Numbered from the stretch's first letter, positions 6,278 through 12,787 are shown. The stretch: 14,182 nt of DNA from Sphingomonadaceae bacterium (GCA_016742125.1 JACVCM010000082.1:1-14182); one strand, 5' to 3'. The notes: generated from the sequence alone by a model not told the origin. Numbers and translations: made by a program.

Positions 6278-7014
6278 CCGGGTCGACCATGTGCCGCATC
6301 ATATAGATGGTGCAAATAATTCGGATTGAATATCGCCAGTTCCTTGAGCTTGGCAAGATGGTGCACCGTCAGTGTGCCCCGTCCAATTGTGATAATACCA
6401 GTTTGCTCAATTTCTTTTAGTGTACGGCTGACATGGGGCTGCGTCATGCCCAGCGCGTCGGCGATATCCGATTGTGTCAGCGGAAAAGAGCATTTTCCAT
6501 CCTCCGTCAATCCTATGGTCTTGAGCCTCAAATACAGTTCGCAGATGAGATGAGCGACGCTTTCAAGTGCGGTTCGCTGCCCCACCGATACCAGCCATTC
6601 CCGCTGGATCGCGGCGGTGACGAGACTGTCGCACCAAAGCGCTCTGAGAACAGCAGGATAATCGTTACCAAGCGCTTCGAATTCCGCCGGACTCATTCTG
6701 GCGTAACGTAATGGCGTCAGAGTCCCGATTGAATGGTCCATCGCGTCGAGGATGTAGACGTGCAAATCGGCGAGGTCGCCAGGAACGAAAAATGCCAATA
6801 TCTGTCTGCGTCCGTCTTCCAGCGTTTTGTATCGGCATGCCCAGCCATCGATTATCACGTTGACCGTCCGCGGATCTTCACCTTCGCTGATGATGTCCTG
6901 TCGGCGTGCAAGGGATAAGATGCGGCGACTGCAGATTTCCTGAATCGCCTCTTCCCCTTTTTGCGGTAATCTATTGAAAGAATTAAGTTTTCTAATCAGA
7001 AATTTGCCAGACAC
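6268..7014 (-). CDS. Crp/Fnr-family transcriptional regulator
   Basis: A 248-aa regulator with an N-terminal cyclic-nucleotide-binding-type beta barrel (about 20-115, including RRQILAFFVPGDLADLH) and a C-terminal winged helix-turn-helix (about 178-210, FPLTQSDIADALGMTQPHV followed by SRTL). The Cys pattern of oxygen-sensing Fnr is absent, and the barrel lacks a clear cAMP signature, so the effector is unknown. The start is GTG 7014, chosen because GGGGAGGGAC lies 8 bases upstream. The in-frame ATG at 7032 has no Shine-Dalgarno and would place that G-rich element inside the coding region. It lies 121 bases downstream of the PhyP-like kinase gene on the same strand, in a gap with a perfect palindrome (7087-7098) that may be its operator. 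A link to the stress response is inferred only from position. Confidence 0.9.
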   Translation of the reverse strand: MSGKFLIRKLNSFNRLPQKGEEAIQEICSRRILSLARRQDIISEGEDPRTVNVIIDGWACRYKTLEDGRRQILAFFVPGDLADLHVYILDAMDHSIGTLTPLRYARMSPAEFEALGNDYPAVLRALWCDSLVTAAIQREWLVSVGQRTALESVAHLICELYLRLKTIGLTEDGKCSFPLTQSDIADALGMTQPHVSRTLKEIEQTGIITIGRGTLTVHHLAKLKELAIFNPNYLHHLYDAAHGRPGPS

Positions 7015-7020
7015 TCGGGC

Positions 7021-7030
7021 GTCCCTCCCC
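7021..7030 (-). promoter_or_regulatory. Strong ribosome binding site that fixes the Crp/Fnr start
   Basis: GGGGAGGGAC on the minus strand ends 6 bases before the GTG at 7014, with the core GGAGG 8 bases away. It makes the GTG the likely start. Its G-rich sequence is also the kind that a C-rich sRNA loop, such as that of the candidate sRNA at 10649-10750, could pair with; that is speculation. Confidence 0.6.
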
Positions 7031-7086
7031 ATTTGACGACCGGCTGCGAATCCGTCCGTACAATCGGGTTACACCAAATTTTGACC

Positions 7087-7098
7087 TTGGATATCCAA
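7087..7098. promoter_or_regulatory. Perfect 12-bp palindrome upstream of the Crp/Fnr gene
   Basis: TTGGATATCCAA is a perfect palindrome centred between 7092 and 7093, 73 bases before the Crp/Fnr start codon and 38 bases after the kinase stop. Crp/Fnr proteins bind two-fold symmetric sites and often regulate themselves, so this is a plausible operator. It does not fit the Crp (TGTGA-N6-TCACA) or Fnr (TTGAT-N4-ATCAA) spacing. Confidence 0.35.
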
Positions 7099-7135
7099 AA
7101 TGTTCAAGACGAGGTGATGACGGTCCATCCCGACG

Positions 7136-8818
7136 TCAGCCGTCAACCCCCATCGGTTCGGGCAGAACAAGGCGCACCCGTGTGCCCCCGTCTTGTGCCG
7201 TCTCCATGCTCATTTCGCCATTCAGCTGTGTGGTAAAGGCGTGCATCAGTTCCATGCCCATCTGGCCGGCCTGGCTGCTGTTTTCATATCCCCGACCGTC
7301 ATCTGATATGACAACCTCCATGTCATTTCGGTTCTGGCGGAAGTGCACTTCAACCGTTCCCTTGTCGTCGGGACCAAAGGCGTGCTGGAAGGCATTCGTC
7401 ACAGCCTCGACTACGAACAGGCTTAGCGGAACAGCAACATCGACCGGAATTACGGTGCCAAATGCCTCGCACACAATATTGACATTTGGGGGTCGTTGGG
7501 CGTGCGCATTGAATTGCAAGCTTAGGTCCCGGAAAAGATCGTCCACAGCCACTCGTCCCTGTTCATGGTCGGCATCATCGTCGTACAACAACCGGTGAAT
7601 GAGGGCGAGCGCGGAAATGCGCGCCATCGTCTGTGACAAGACTGTCTTTGCCTTGCTTTCCCTGGTGCGGGCAATCTGAAGCGACAGCATGCTGTTGATG
7701 ATCTGCAGGTTATTCTTGACCCGGTGATGGACTTCGTGGGTAAGCCGGGTTTTAGCCGCAAGAGCCTGGGTGAGTTCCCGGTTCCGCATGTCGATGGTTT
7801 CGGCCATGATGTGCAAATCTGCGCTCAGCGCGGCGACCTCTTCGGGAGCGCCAGCAAATTTTTCGCGGTCTCCCCTAAAATCGCCATGGGCAAATCGGCC
7901 GGCCATTTTGGCAAGTTCGCGCAGCCACGTCACAACAAGCTTCTGCGTCCCCAACCAGATTGCCATCGATGCCAGCAAAATGGATGCAAGAGGCAAGAGG
8001 AAGCTTACTCTGGCTTGCCTTATTGCCGTCGCCATAAGCTGCTGACGGGGCTGTGCGTAGACCACAACGAGATCGTCACTGTAGAGCCGCGCGACGCTGT
8101 ACATCCACTCTTCGCCTGACGCCGATTTGGCCTCTAGACTGCCTTCGATCCGTACAAGATTTGGAGGTCGAAAATCCTGTTGCTGTGTTCCTTCCGCTAC
8201 GACGTTGCCATCCGTTGACATGATGGAAATCGAACCGGTCAGGTTTTCAGGTGCTTTGGCAATCGAGTTTCGCAGATCATCCATGCTGATTCCGGCGGAA
8301 ATTCCCCCGAACTGACGACCACGATCGTCGCGCAGTGGAAGAAACAATATCAGTATCTCCCTGCCAGAGATGGGGCCGACAACTGGAGCTTTGGTAACAG
8401 TCAGCCGACCTGCCTGAATTCCTCGTTGCCACCATGCAGCCCCTGCGAAATTGGTGCCTGGCCTATAAGGCATCGCAGAACATCGGACATTGCCTTGGGC
8501 ATCGGAGCGAACGAAATTCACGATAGCGCTGTAATCGCGCAAACCTCCCGACAGTGCCTCGCCACAGCGGTCCGTCATGGCAATCACATCAGGGTTTGCG
8601 GCAAGGGTCATAAGTAAATGCTGCGCAACGACAAAACGGTTACGTTCCCGTTCTGCAATCGCAGCAGCCTTGGCATTCAGCTCACTTCCGGCGAGAACGC
8701 GTATATTTTCAAGCGTTGCCAACCCCTGAATCACGCTCACAACCACAAATGGGAGCAGCGCCGCTACGACGATCCAGATCAGTCCTTGCCGTAGGTTCGA
8801 AGGTTTCAAAAACCGCAC
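7136..8818 (-). CDS. phyP: HisKA_2-type membrane histidine kinase, PhyP-like GSR regulator
   Basis: A 560-aa sensor kinase. The order is membrane span 1 (about 13-31), periplasmic sensor region (32-270, Cache-like, with WWQRGIQAG and GGISAGISMDDLR), span 2 (272-290), a HAMP-like linker, a HisKA_2 dimerisation domain and a HATPase domain. His365 in HEVHHRVKNNLQ is the likely phosphoacceptor within the HRxxN motif of PhyR-directed kinases. The N box is EAVTNAFQHAF (Asn475) and the G box DDGRG (506-510). In Sphingomonas, PhyP is encoded beside nepR-ecfG and mainly dephosphorylates PhyR; the same position here, 24 bases after ecfG, supports that assignment. The start is GTG 8818. Kinase versus phosphatase balance cannot be read from sequence. 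Confidence 0.82.
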   Translation of the reverse strand: MRFLKPSNLRQGLIWIVVAALLPFVVVSVIQGLATLENIRVLAGSELNAKAAAIAERERNRFVVAQHLLMTLAANPDVIAMTDRCGEALSGGLRDYSAIVNFVRSDAQGNVRCSAMPYRPGTNFAGAAWWQRGIQAGRLTVTKAPVVGPISGREILILFLPLRDDRGRQFGGISAGISMDDLRNSIAKAPENLTGSISIMSTDGNVVAEGTQQQDFRPPNLVRIEGSLEAKSASGEEWMYSVARLYSDDLVVVYAQPRQQLMATAIRQARVSFLLPLASILLASMAIWLGTQKLVVTWLRELAKMAGRFAHGDFRGDREKFAGAPEEVAALSADLHIMAETIDMRNRELTQALAAKTRLTHEVHHRVKNNLQIINSMLSLQIARTRESKAKTVLSQTMARISALALIHRLLYDDDADHEQGRVAVDDLFRDLSLQFNAHAQRPPNVNIVCEAFGTVIPVDVAVPLSLFVVEAVTNAFQHAFGPDDKGTVEVHFRQNRNDMEVVISDDGRGYENSSQAGQMGMELMHAFTTQLNGEMSMETAQDGGTRVRLVLPEPMGVDG

Positions 8819-8842
8819 TGGAACTAGCCCTGTTTGCGCAAT

Positions 8843-9445
8843 TCAACCCCCTGCGGGAGGCTGAGAACGTGTTCGCACTTCGCGACTTTTCTTCAGCTTG
8901 GGTGGCATGTCCGCAACATCATCGTCAGGGCCATTGATCAAAGCAGCCAACGCAACACGACCGCGCGCAAGTCGACTTTTGACGGTGCCGATCGCGCAGC
9001 CCGTAATTTGCGCGGCTTCCTCGTAACTTGCCCCACCCGCACCTACGATGAGCAGCATTTCGCGCTGCTCGGCAGGCAATTTTTGCAGCGCCTGTTCGAC
9101 ATCGGACATATGGATGTGATGTTGCTGGGGCGCGGCCTCGACTAGCAAGCGTTCTGCGGCTTCTGGATCCCAGCTCGTCATCCGCGAATTTTTTCGCATG
9201 GTTGTATAAAACTGGTTGCGCAGGATCATAAACATCCATGCACGAAAATTTGTCCCCGGCGTGTAACTTTCATGCGCCGCCCATGCCTTCATCACGGCAT
9301 CCTGGGCAAGATCGTCGGCCAGTTCCCGATTGCCGCAAAGCCCGCGCGCAAATGCGCGCAGCGATGGCACGATGGCGATAATCTCTTTGCGGAAGTCCGT
9401 GGCTACCGGAGCACGCGTCTTTGACTCAGTCATGCTATCGGTCAT
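8843..9445 (-). CDS. ecfG: General stress response ECF sigma factor EcfG
   Basis: A 200-aa extracytoplasmic-function sigma factor of the EcfG (ECF15) group. Region sigma2 spans about 28-92 (LRAFARGLCGNRELADDLAQ, NFRAWMFMILRNQFY). Region sigma4 spans about 115-168 (LQKLPAEQREMLLIVGAGGA, SYEEAAQITGCAIGTVKSRL). There is no transmembrane anti-sigma gene; instead the nepR gene directly precedes it, as is usual for EcfG. The ATG at 9445 overlaps the nepR stop (ATGA), giving coupled translation of sigma and anti-sigma; an ATG at 9433 is possible but less coupled. It should recognise the GGAAC-N16-CGTT promoters found at 5539-5563, 9760-9784 and 10618-10642. The identification is firm. Confidence 0.96.
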   Translation of the reverse strand: MTDSMTESKTRAPVATDFRKEIIAIVPSLRAFARGLCGNRELADDLAQDAVMKAWAAHESYTPGTNFRAWMFMILRNQFYTTMRKNSRMTSWDPEAAERLLVEAAPQQHHIHMSDVEQALQKLPAEQREMLLIVGAGGASYEEAAQITGCAIGTVKSRLARGRVALAALINGPDDDVADMPPKLKKSREVRTRSQPPAGG

Positions 9446-9630
9446 GAAAATTTCTTCGTTGCCGACATTTTTGCGTCGATTTGATCCAGTAATGCTAGAA
9501 AATCTGCGGGGATCGGCTCCGACGCAATTTCATCATGCATTTTGCGCAGCGCCGCCGTTACTGGATCGCCCTTACCCTCAGCATAGGTCTTGACTGATCG
9601 GCTGCGCCGTCCCCCCTTTGAATCACCCAT
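9442..9630 (-). CDS. nepR: Anti-sigma factor NepR
   Basis: A 62-aa protein. The core TAALRKMHDEIASEPIPADF followed by LALLDQIDAKM matches the NepR signature, two helices around an EPIP turn. NepR binds EcfG in unstressed cells and is captured by phosphorylated PhyR under stress. The start is ATG 9630, chosen because GGAG (9642-9639) lies 8 bases upstream and the length fits the family. An in-frame ATG at 9714 would add 28 residues that look unlike NepR. The basic N-terminus (KGGRRSRSVK) is typical. The stop overlaps the ecfG start by 4 bases. The gene diverges from phyR across a gap of 193 bases. Confidence 0.95.
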   Translation of the reverse strand: MGDSKGGRRSRSVKTYAEGKGDPVTAALRKMHDEIASEPIPADFLALLDQIDAKMSATKKFS

Positions 9631-9698
9631 GTTCGACGCTCCGGTTATCATATGAATTATTCTCGGCCCTGCACGCCGATCGGTCGTTGCGGCATGGA

Positions 9699-9710
9699 GG
9701 TCGTACGACC
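9699..9710. promoter_or_regulatory. Perfect 12-bp palindrome in the nepR leader
   Basis: GGTCGTACGACC is a perfect palindrome, with another GGTCGT 17 bases away (9682-9687) and an 8-bp palindrome CCGATCGG at 9676-9683. All lie between the presumed divergent promoters and the nepR start. They could be operator half-sites or RNA structure in the nepR 5' leader; no known regulator is assigned. Confidence 0.3.
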
Positions 9711-9746
9711 CCAAATTTAGAATACTTAATCCATTTCGAGGAAAAA

Positions 9747-9765
9747 TGTTCCCATAGGCGGAACA
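9747..9765. promoter_or_regulatory. Back-to-back EcfG -35 elements between nepR and phyR
   Basis: TGTTCC (9747-9752) and GGAACA (9760-9765) form a perfect inverted repeat around 7 bases, so a GGAAC -35 element faces each way. The phyR-side element continues into a near-consensus -10. On the nepR side the sequence 16 bases on reads GATT rather than CGTT, so nepR-ecfG activation by EcfG through this element is uncertain. Confidence 0.55.
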
Positions 9766-9784
9766 AAAAACTTTCTTGCACGTA
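9760..9784 (+). promoter_or_regulatory. EcfG-type promoter of phyR
   Basis: GGAAC (9760-9764), 16 bases, then CGTA (9781-9784): one mismatch from the EcfG consensus. It is placed 40 bases before the phyR ATG. Positive feedback of EcfG on phyR is known in the group. Confidence 0.72.
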
Positions 9785-9823
9785 TATGTCTTTAGCAGTG
9801 CTTATGCTGCCAAGGGAGCGAAT

Positions 9824-10609
9824 ATGTCTTTCAAACAACAACTGGCAAATGAACTGCCATATCTCCGGCGCTATGCGCGGGCGTTGACCGGGTCTCAAAC
9901 ATTGGGTGATGCAGCCGTAAGGGAAACGCTGGAAGCCATATTGGAGGCACCTGAGGAGTGGGATGAAACCCTGCCAGTCAAAACTGAACTGTTCCGCACC
10001 TTTCATCGTATTTGGAATAGCGACGTTTTGGCGCCGCTCGAGACTCGGGGACGGAGCGGCGTCATTGCAGAATTTCCGATAGAAAGACGGCAGAGCCTGT
10101 TGCTGGCCACGGTTGAAGGTTTTTCAGAAGATCAGGTGGCGTTGATACTGGGTCTCGGCTCCGCCGACGTTACCGACCATGTCGAGGCCGCGCGCGTTGC
10201 GATCGCGGACGCGTTGACCGCCAGGGTGCTTATTATCGAAGATGAATCCATTATCGCCCTGCATATCAAGCAAATCGTCGAAAGCCTTGGCCATCAGGCA
10301 ATGGCAATCGTCCGCACCAGAGGTGAGGCGGTCGCGCAGGCGAGGGAAGATCCCCCGGAACTGATCCTGGCCGACATCAATCTCGCCGATGGATCCAGTG
10401 GGATAGACGCTGTCAAGGATATCCTTGCAGAGCAATCGGTACCGGTTATCTTCATTACCGCCTATCCAGAACGCCTGTTGACTGGTGAGCGTCCAGAGCC
10501 GACTTATCTCATCACAAAGCCCTTTGAACCCGAGACGGTCATAGCGACAATTGGGCAAGCGCTTTTGATGCACCGGGAGCGAACTTCGGTCGATTCCCAA
10601 GCCGCGTAA
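9824..10609 (+). CDS. phyR: General stress response regulator PhyR
   Basis: A 261-aa anti-anti-sigma response regulator. The N-terminal half (1-125) mimics an ECF sigma factor (ELPYLRRYARALTGSQTLGD resembles sigma2, ERRQSLLLATVEGFSEDQVA resembles sigma4). The C-terminal half (133-250) is a receiver domain. Receiver residues are the acidic pair in LIIEDES (Asp140/Glu141), phosphoacceptor Asp184 in LADINL, Thr212 in FITAYPE and Lys232 in TKPFEP, all intact. Phosphorylation exposes the sigma-like domain, which then binds NepR and releases EcfG. The ATG at 9824 has GGGAG 7 bases upstream; an in-frame start at 9776 would lie inside the promoter. An EcfG-type promoter precedes it and the candidate sRNA follows its stop. 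Confidence 0.97.
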   Translation: MSFKQQLANELPYLRRYARALTGSQTLGDAAVRETLEAILEAPEEWDETLPVKTELFRTFHRIWNSDVLAPLETRGRSGVIAEFPIERRQSLLLATVEGFSEDQVALILGLGSADVTDHVEAARVAIADALTARVLIIEDESIIALHIKQIVESLGHQAMAIVRTRGEAVAQAREDPPELILADINLADGSSGIDAVKDILAEQSVPVIFITAYPERLLTGERPEPTYLITKPFEPETVIATIGQALLMHRERTSVDSQAA

Positions 10610-10617
10610 ATTTTCTG

Positions 10618-10642
10618 GGAACAAATTTTCCCGAGGGACGTT
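10618..10642 (+). promoter_or_regulatory. Perfect EcfG-type promoter downstream of phyR (sRNA promoter)
   Basis: GGAAC (10618-10622), 16 bases, CGTT (10639-10642): a full consensus match starting 9 bases after the phyR stop. No protein gene starts within range on this strand before the terminator at 10720-10750. The transcript would therefore be about 100 nt and non-coding. Confidence 0.8.
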
Positions 10643-10648
10643 ATCCTG

Positions 10649-10750
10649 GGGTAAAACAGAACAAAGACAATGACGCTGGTATTTACCTTCCCCCCCCATC
10701 CCCGAATGCCAGCTGCATGAACACCCCGGCCTACGCCGGGGTGTTTTTTT
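10649..10750 (+). ncRNA. gsrN: Candidate EcfG-dependent small RNA, GsrN-like
   Basis: The boundaries are inferred: the 5' end lies about 7 bases after the -10 element of the perfect EcfG promoter and the 3' end is the T-run of the intrinsic terminator. The RNA would have an unpaired A-rich 5' segment. Next comes a 9-bp stem, GCTGGTATT (10675-10683) with AATGCCAGC (10705-10713), one G-U pair, whose 21-base loop holds C8 (10690-10697) and CCCC (10700-10703). A terminator hairpin ends it. Caulobacter GsrN is a GSR-sigma-controlled sRNA of similar size with an exposed C-rich loop that pairs with G-rich mRNA leaders such as katG. Promoter, size, architecture and position beside phyR agree; sequence homology is not tested. 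A 16-codon ORF (10670-10720) lacks a clear Shine-Dalgarno site. Confidence 0.7.
10720..10750 (+). terminator. Strong intrinsic terminator of the candidate sRNA (and phyR read-through)
   Basis: ACACCCCGGC (10721-10730) and GCCGGGGTGT (10735-10744) form a perfect 10-bp GC-rich stem with loop CTAC, extended by one A-T pair. Seven T residues follow (10744-10750). This is a textbook factor-independent terminator. Confidence 0.93.
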
Positions 10751-10826
10751 GTGCGCGCAGAGCGGCCCGTTAACGCCAACGTCACTTATGCTTGAAGCAT
10801 ATCCCCACAGGAAATCTTTCTGCTAA

Positions 10827-10866
10827 GGCGCAAAATGACGGTATTTTACATTTGCGCCGTTTTTTT
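10827..10866 (+). terminator. Second intrinsic terminator, directly before the HWE kinase gene
   Basis: GGCGCAAAATG (10827-10837) pairs with CATTTGCGCC (10849-10858) with one bulged A, and GTTTTTTTG follows (T-run 10860-10866). No gene or clear promoter lies between the first terminator and this one. It is either a back-up for phyR/sRNA read-through, the end of an unseen short transcript, or a leader attenuator for the kinase that starts 14 bases later. Confidence 0.75.
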
Positions 10867-10880
10867 GTTAGAAACAATCG

Positions 10881-12332
10881 ATGCTCCACAAACGGCAATA
10901 TGAAGATAATGTTGGTCAGTTAAATTACTGGCGGTCTCCCGTCGAGGTATCATATTTGGCGGAACCCGATTCGCCAACAGCCCCGGATGCCGACGATTTC
11001 CGGCTCATCGCAGAGAATATGCCTATGCTCTGCTGGATAGCCAGAGGAGATGGCTATATCTATTGGTACAACCGCAGGTGGCACGATTATTGTGGGTCGA
11101 CCCCGCAGGCGATGGAAGGTTGGGGGTGGCAGGACGTCCACGATCCTGCGCAGTTGCCAGATGTGATGCGCAACTGGACCCAATCGATCGAAACCGGCGA
11201 GCCGTTCGAGATGGTCTTTCCGCTACGTGGTGCCGATGGGGCTTTTCGTCGGTTTTTAACCCGGATCGTGCCGGTACGGGCGAGCGATGGGCGGGTCATC
11301 CGTTGGCTGGGTATCAATGCGGAGGTCGAAAGCCAGCTTAATGCAGAAGCCGCACTAGCCGTAACCGAAGCCAAGTTCAGGGTGTTGACCGACGCCATGC
11401 CTCAAATGGTCTGGTCGACGCTGCCTGATGGATTCCATGATTATTTCAACGCTCGTTGGTATGAATTTACCGGTGTTCCCCATGGTTCTACGAATGGACA
11501 GGGATGGAACGATATGTTTCATCCCGAAGATCAGGCCAAAGCATGGGAACGGTGGCGGCACAGTCTTTCAACCGGCGAAGATTATGAAATTGAATATCGT
11601 TTGAAGCATCATAGCGGCGAATATCGCTGGACGTTGGGTCGTGCTTTACCCGTCAGGGATGCGAAGGGTGAGATAACGCGGTGGATCGGTACCTGTACCG
11701 ATATTCACGAGAGCAAAATGGCTGCCGACCAGACTGAATTGATGGGGCGCGAGCTGAGCCATCGCATCAAGAACATCTTTGCCGTTATCGCCGGCTTGAT
11801 TGGCTTGTCGTCTCCTGCCGATCCGGAGACACGAAGTTTTGCGAAACAGCTTGCCGGCCGGATTTCAGCACTGGGCCGTGCCCATAACTTCGCTCGACCG
11901 CATAGCCCTATGTCCGACCCTGGGCGCGAATTCGGTAGCCTCCACGGTCTACTCCGCGAGATTTTGACGCCTTACGAAATAGATGGTGCACCTCGTTATA
12001 TTGTGAACGGAGAGGATGTTCCGGTGAGCGACCGTAGCGCCACGCCAATTGCGCTGGTGGTGCACGAATTGGCGACTAATGCCGTAAAATATGGCGCATT
12101 GTCGTCCGCAGCTGGTGTCATAAATATCAGCACTGTCTGCCGGGACGATAATGTCATCATAGAATGGCAGGAAACCGGCGGTCCTCCTGTATCTGCGCCG
12201 CCTGGTATAACGGGATTTGGAAGCCAGTTATCGGAGATAAGCATCGCCGATCAGCTCGGCGGCGTTATCGAGCGGCATTGGAAAACCGAAGGCCTGTGCG
12301 TCAAAATAGAGGTCAGTGCCGCAAGACTATAG
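10881..12332 (+). CDS. HWE-family histidine kinase with two PAS domains
   Basis: A soluble 483-aa sensor kinase with no membrane segment. PAS1 spans about 38-150 (IAENMPMLCWIARGDGYIYW) and PAS2 about 163-278 (LTDAMPQMVWSTLPDG, with the PAC-like RWIGTCTDIHESK). The HWE kinase core follows: His294 in ELSHRIKNIFAVI, N box VVHELATNAVKYG (His395, Asn400), and the family's WxE in IEWQETGGP (Trp429, Glu431). The HRxxN motif marks kinases that can act on PhyR, and position in the GSR locus supports such a role, though the convergent receiver could also be its partner. The ATG at 10881 has no Shine-Dalgarno and lies 14 bases after a terminator; TTG 10956 (residue 26), with GAGG 8 bases upstream and still before PAS1, is a strong alternative start. 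Confidence 0.92.
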   Translation: MLHKRQYEDNVGQLNYWRSPVEVSYLAEPDSPTAPDADDFRLIAENMPMLCWIARGDGYIYWYNRRWHDYCGSTPQAMEGWGWQDVHDPAQLPDVMRNWTQSIETGEPFEMVFPLRGADGAFRRFLTRIVPVRASDGRVIRWLGINAEVESQLNAEAALAVTEAKFRVLTDAMPQMVWSTLPDGFHDYFNARWYEFTGVPHGSTNGQGWNDMFHPEDQAKAWERWRHSLSTGEDYEIEYRLKHHSGEYRWTLGRALPVRDAKGEITRWIGTCTDIHESKMAADQTELMGRELSHRIKNIFAVIAGLIGLSSPADPETRSFAKQLAGRISALGRAHNFARPHSPMSDPGREFGSLHGLLREILTPYEIDGAPRYIVNGEDVPVSDRSATPIALVVHELATNAVKYGALSSAAGVINISTVCRDDNVIIEWQETGGPPVSAPPGITGFGSQLSEISIADQLGGVIERHWKTEGLCVKIEVSAARL

Positions 12333-12749
12333 TTGCGGACCCTCGTTTCGATCGAAAACGCGTAATGCCGGGGGTGGCGAGGCCAATTGACCCATGCGAT
12401 ATTTTACAAGGTAGTCGAGCGTCGTTTCGACCACTTCATCACCCACGGGCTTGGAAAGCACCCCAATCGTGCCATCAATGCCTTCGCCCAGCTGCCCCGG
12501 ATTGGCCGTCAGAAATAGCACCACTGCGCCATATTCCTGCGCCAGCTTTCGCCCGATTTGCGGACCGGTTTCACCATCACGCAGGTTAACATCGACCAGC
12601 GCGAAATCCGGTTTGCTCTCGGCAAACTTAAATGCGGTTTCGGCGTCTGGAGCGATACCAACTGTTTCGAAACCAAGGTTGGACAACGTTTGGCGCAAAT
12701 TAAGTGCGACCAGAAACTCGTCCTCAACAATCAGAACCTTGTTACTCAT
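12327..12749 (-). CDS. Single-domain response regulator
   Basis: A 140-aa stand-alone receiver domain with no output domain. The residues needed for phosphorylation are present: acidic pair Asp10/Glu11 in LIVEDE, phosphoacceptor Asp53 in LVDVNLRDG, Thr81 in LFLTANPG and Lys100 in LSKPV. It resembles the PhyR receiver in these motifs but not closely enough to call it SdrG, the known single-domain GSR receiver of Sphingomonas. That protein carries a FATGY-type motif, absent here. Its stop overlaps that of the convergent HWE kinase by 6 bases. Such receivers commonly serve as phosphate sinks or relays for HWE kinases. The ATG at 12749 has AAGG only 2 bases upstream, a weak arrangement. Confidence 0.92.
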   Translation of the reverse strand: MSNKVLIVEDEFLVALNLRQTLSNLGFETVGIAPDAETAFKFAESKPDFALVDVNLRDGETGPQIGRKLAQEYGAVVLFLTANPGQLGEGIDGTIGVLSKPVGDEVVETTLDYLVKYRMGQLASPPPALRVFDRNEGPQL

Positions 12750-12787
12750 AACCTTACCAGAATTGATTGAATTACCATTGAGGTGAT

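Noticed and set aside
7136..7164. A TGACGG/CCGTCA inverted repeat around the end of the PhyP-like gene as a terminator
   Set aside because: The stem is only 6 bp with a 16-base loop and no T-run follows.
9631..9714. An upstream ATG that would extend NepR by 28 residues
   Set aside because: The extension is not NepR-like, and the ATG at 9630 has an ideal ribosome binding site and gives the family length.
9776..9823. An upstream in-frame start for PhyR
   Set aside because: It lies within the EcfG-type promoter; the ATG at 9824 has GGGAG at a good distance and matches the family N-terminus.
10124..10699. A 191-codon minus-strand open frame opposite phyR and the sRNA
   Set aside because: It is antisense to the conserved phyR receiver domain and to the sRNA. 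No ribosome binding site or domain was recognised.
10670..10720. A 16-codon ORF inside the candidate sRNA
   Set aside because: There is no clear Shine-Dalgarno, the codons are dominated by the C-tracts, and most of it lies in the hairpin. A very small peptide cannot be excluded, but the RNA structure explains the sequence better.
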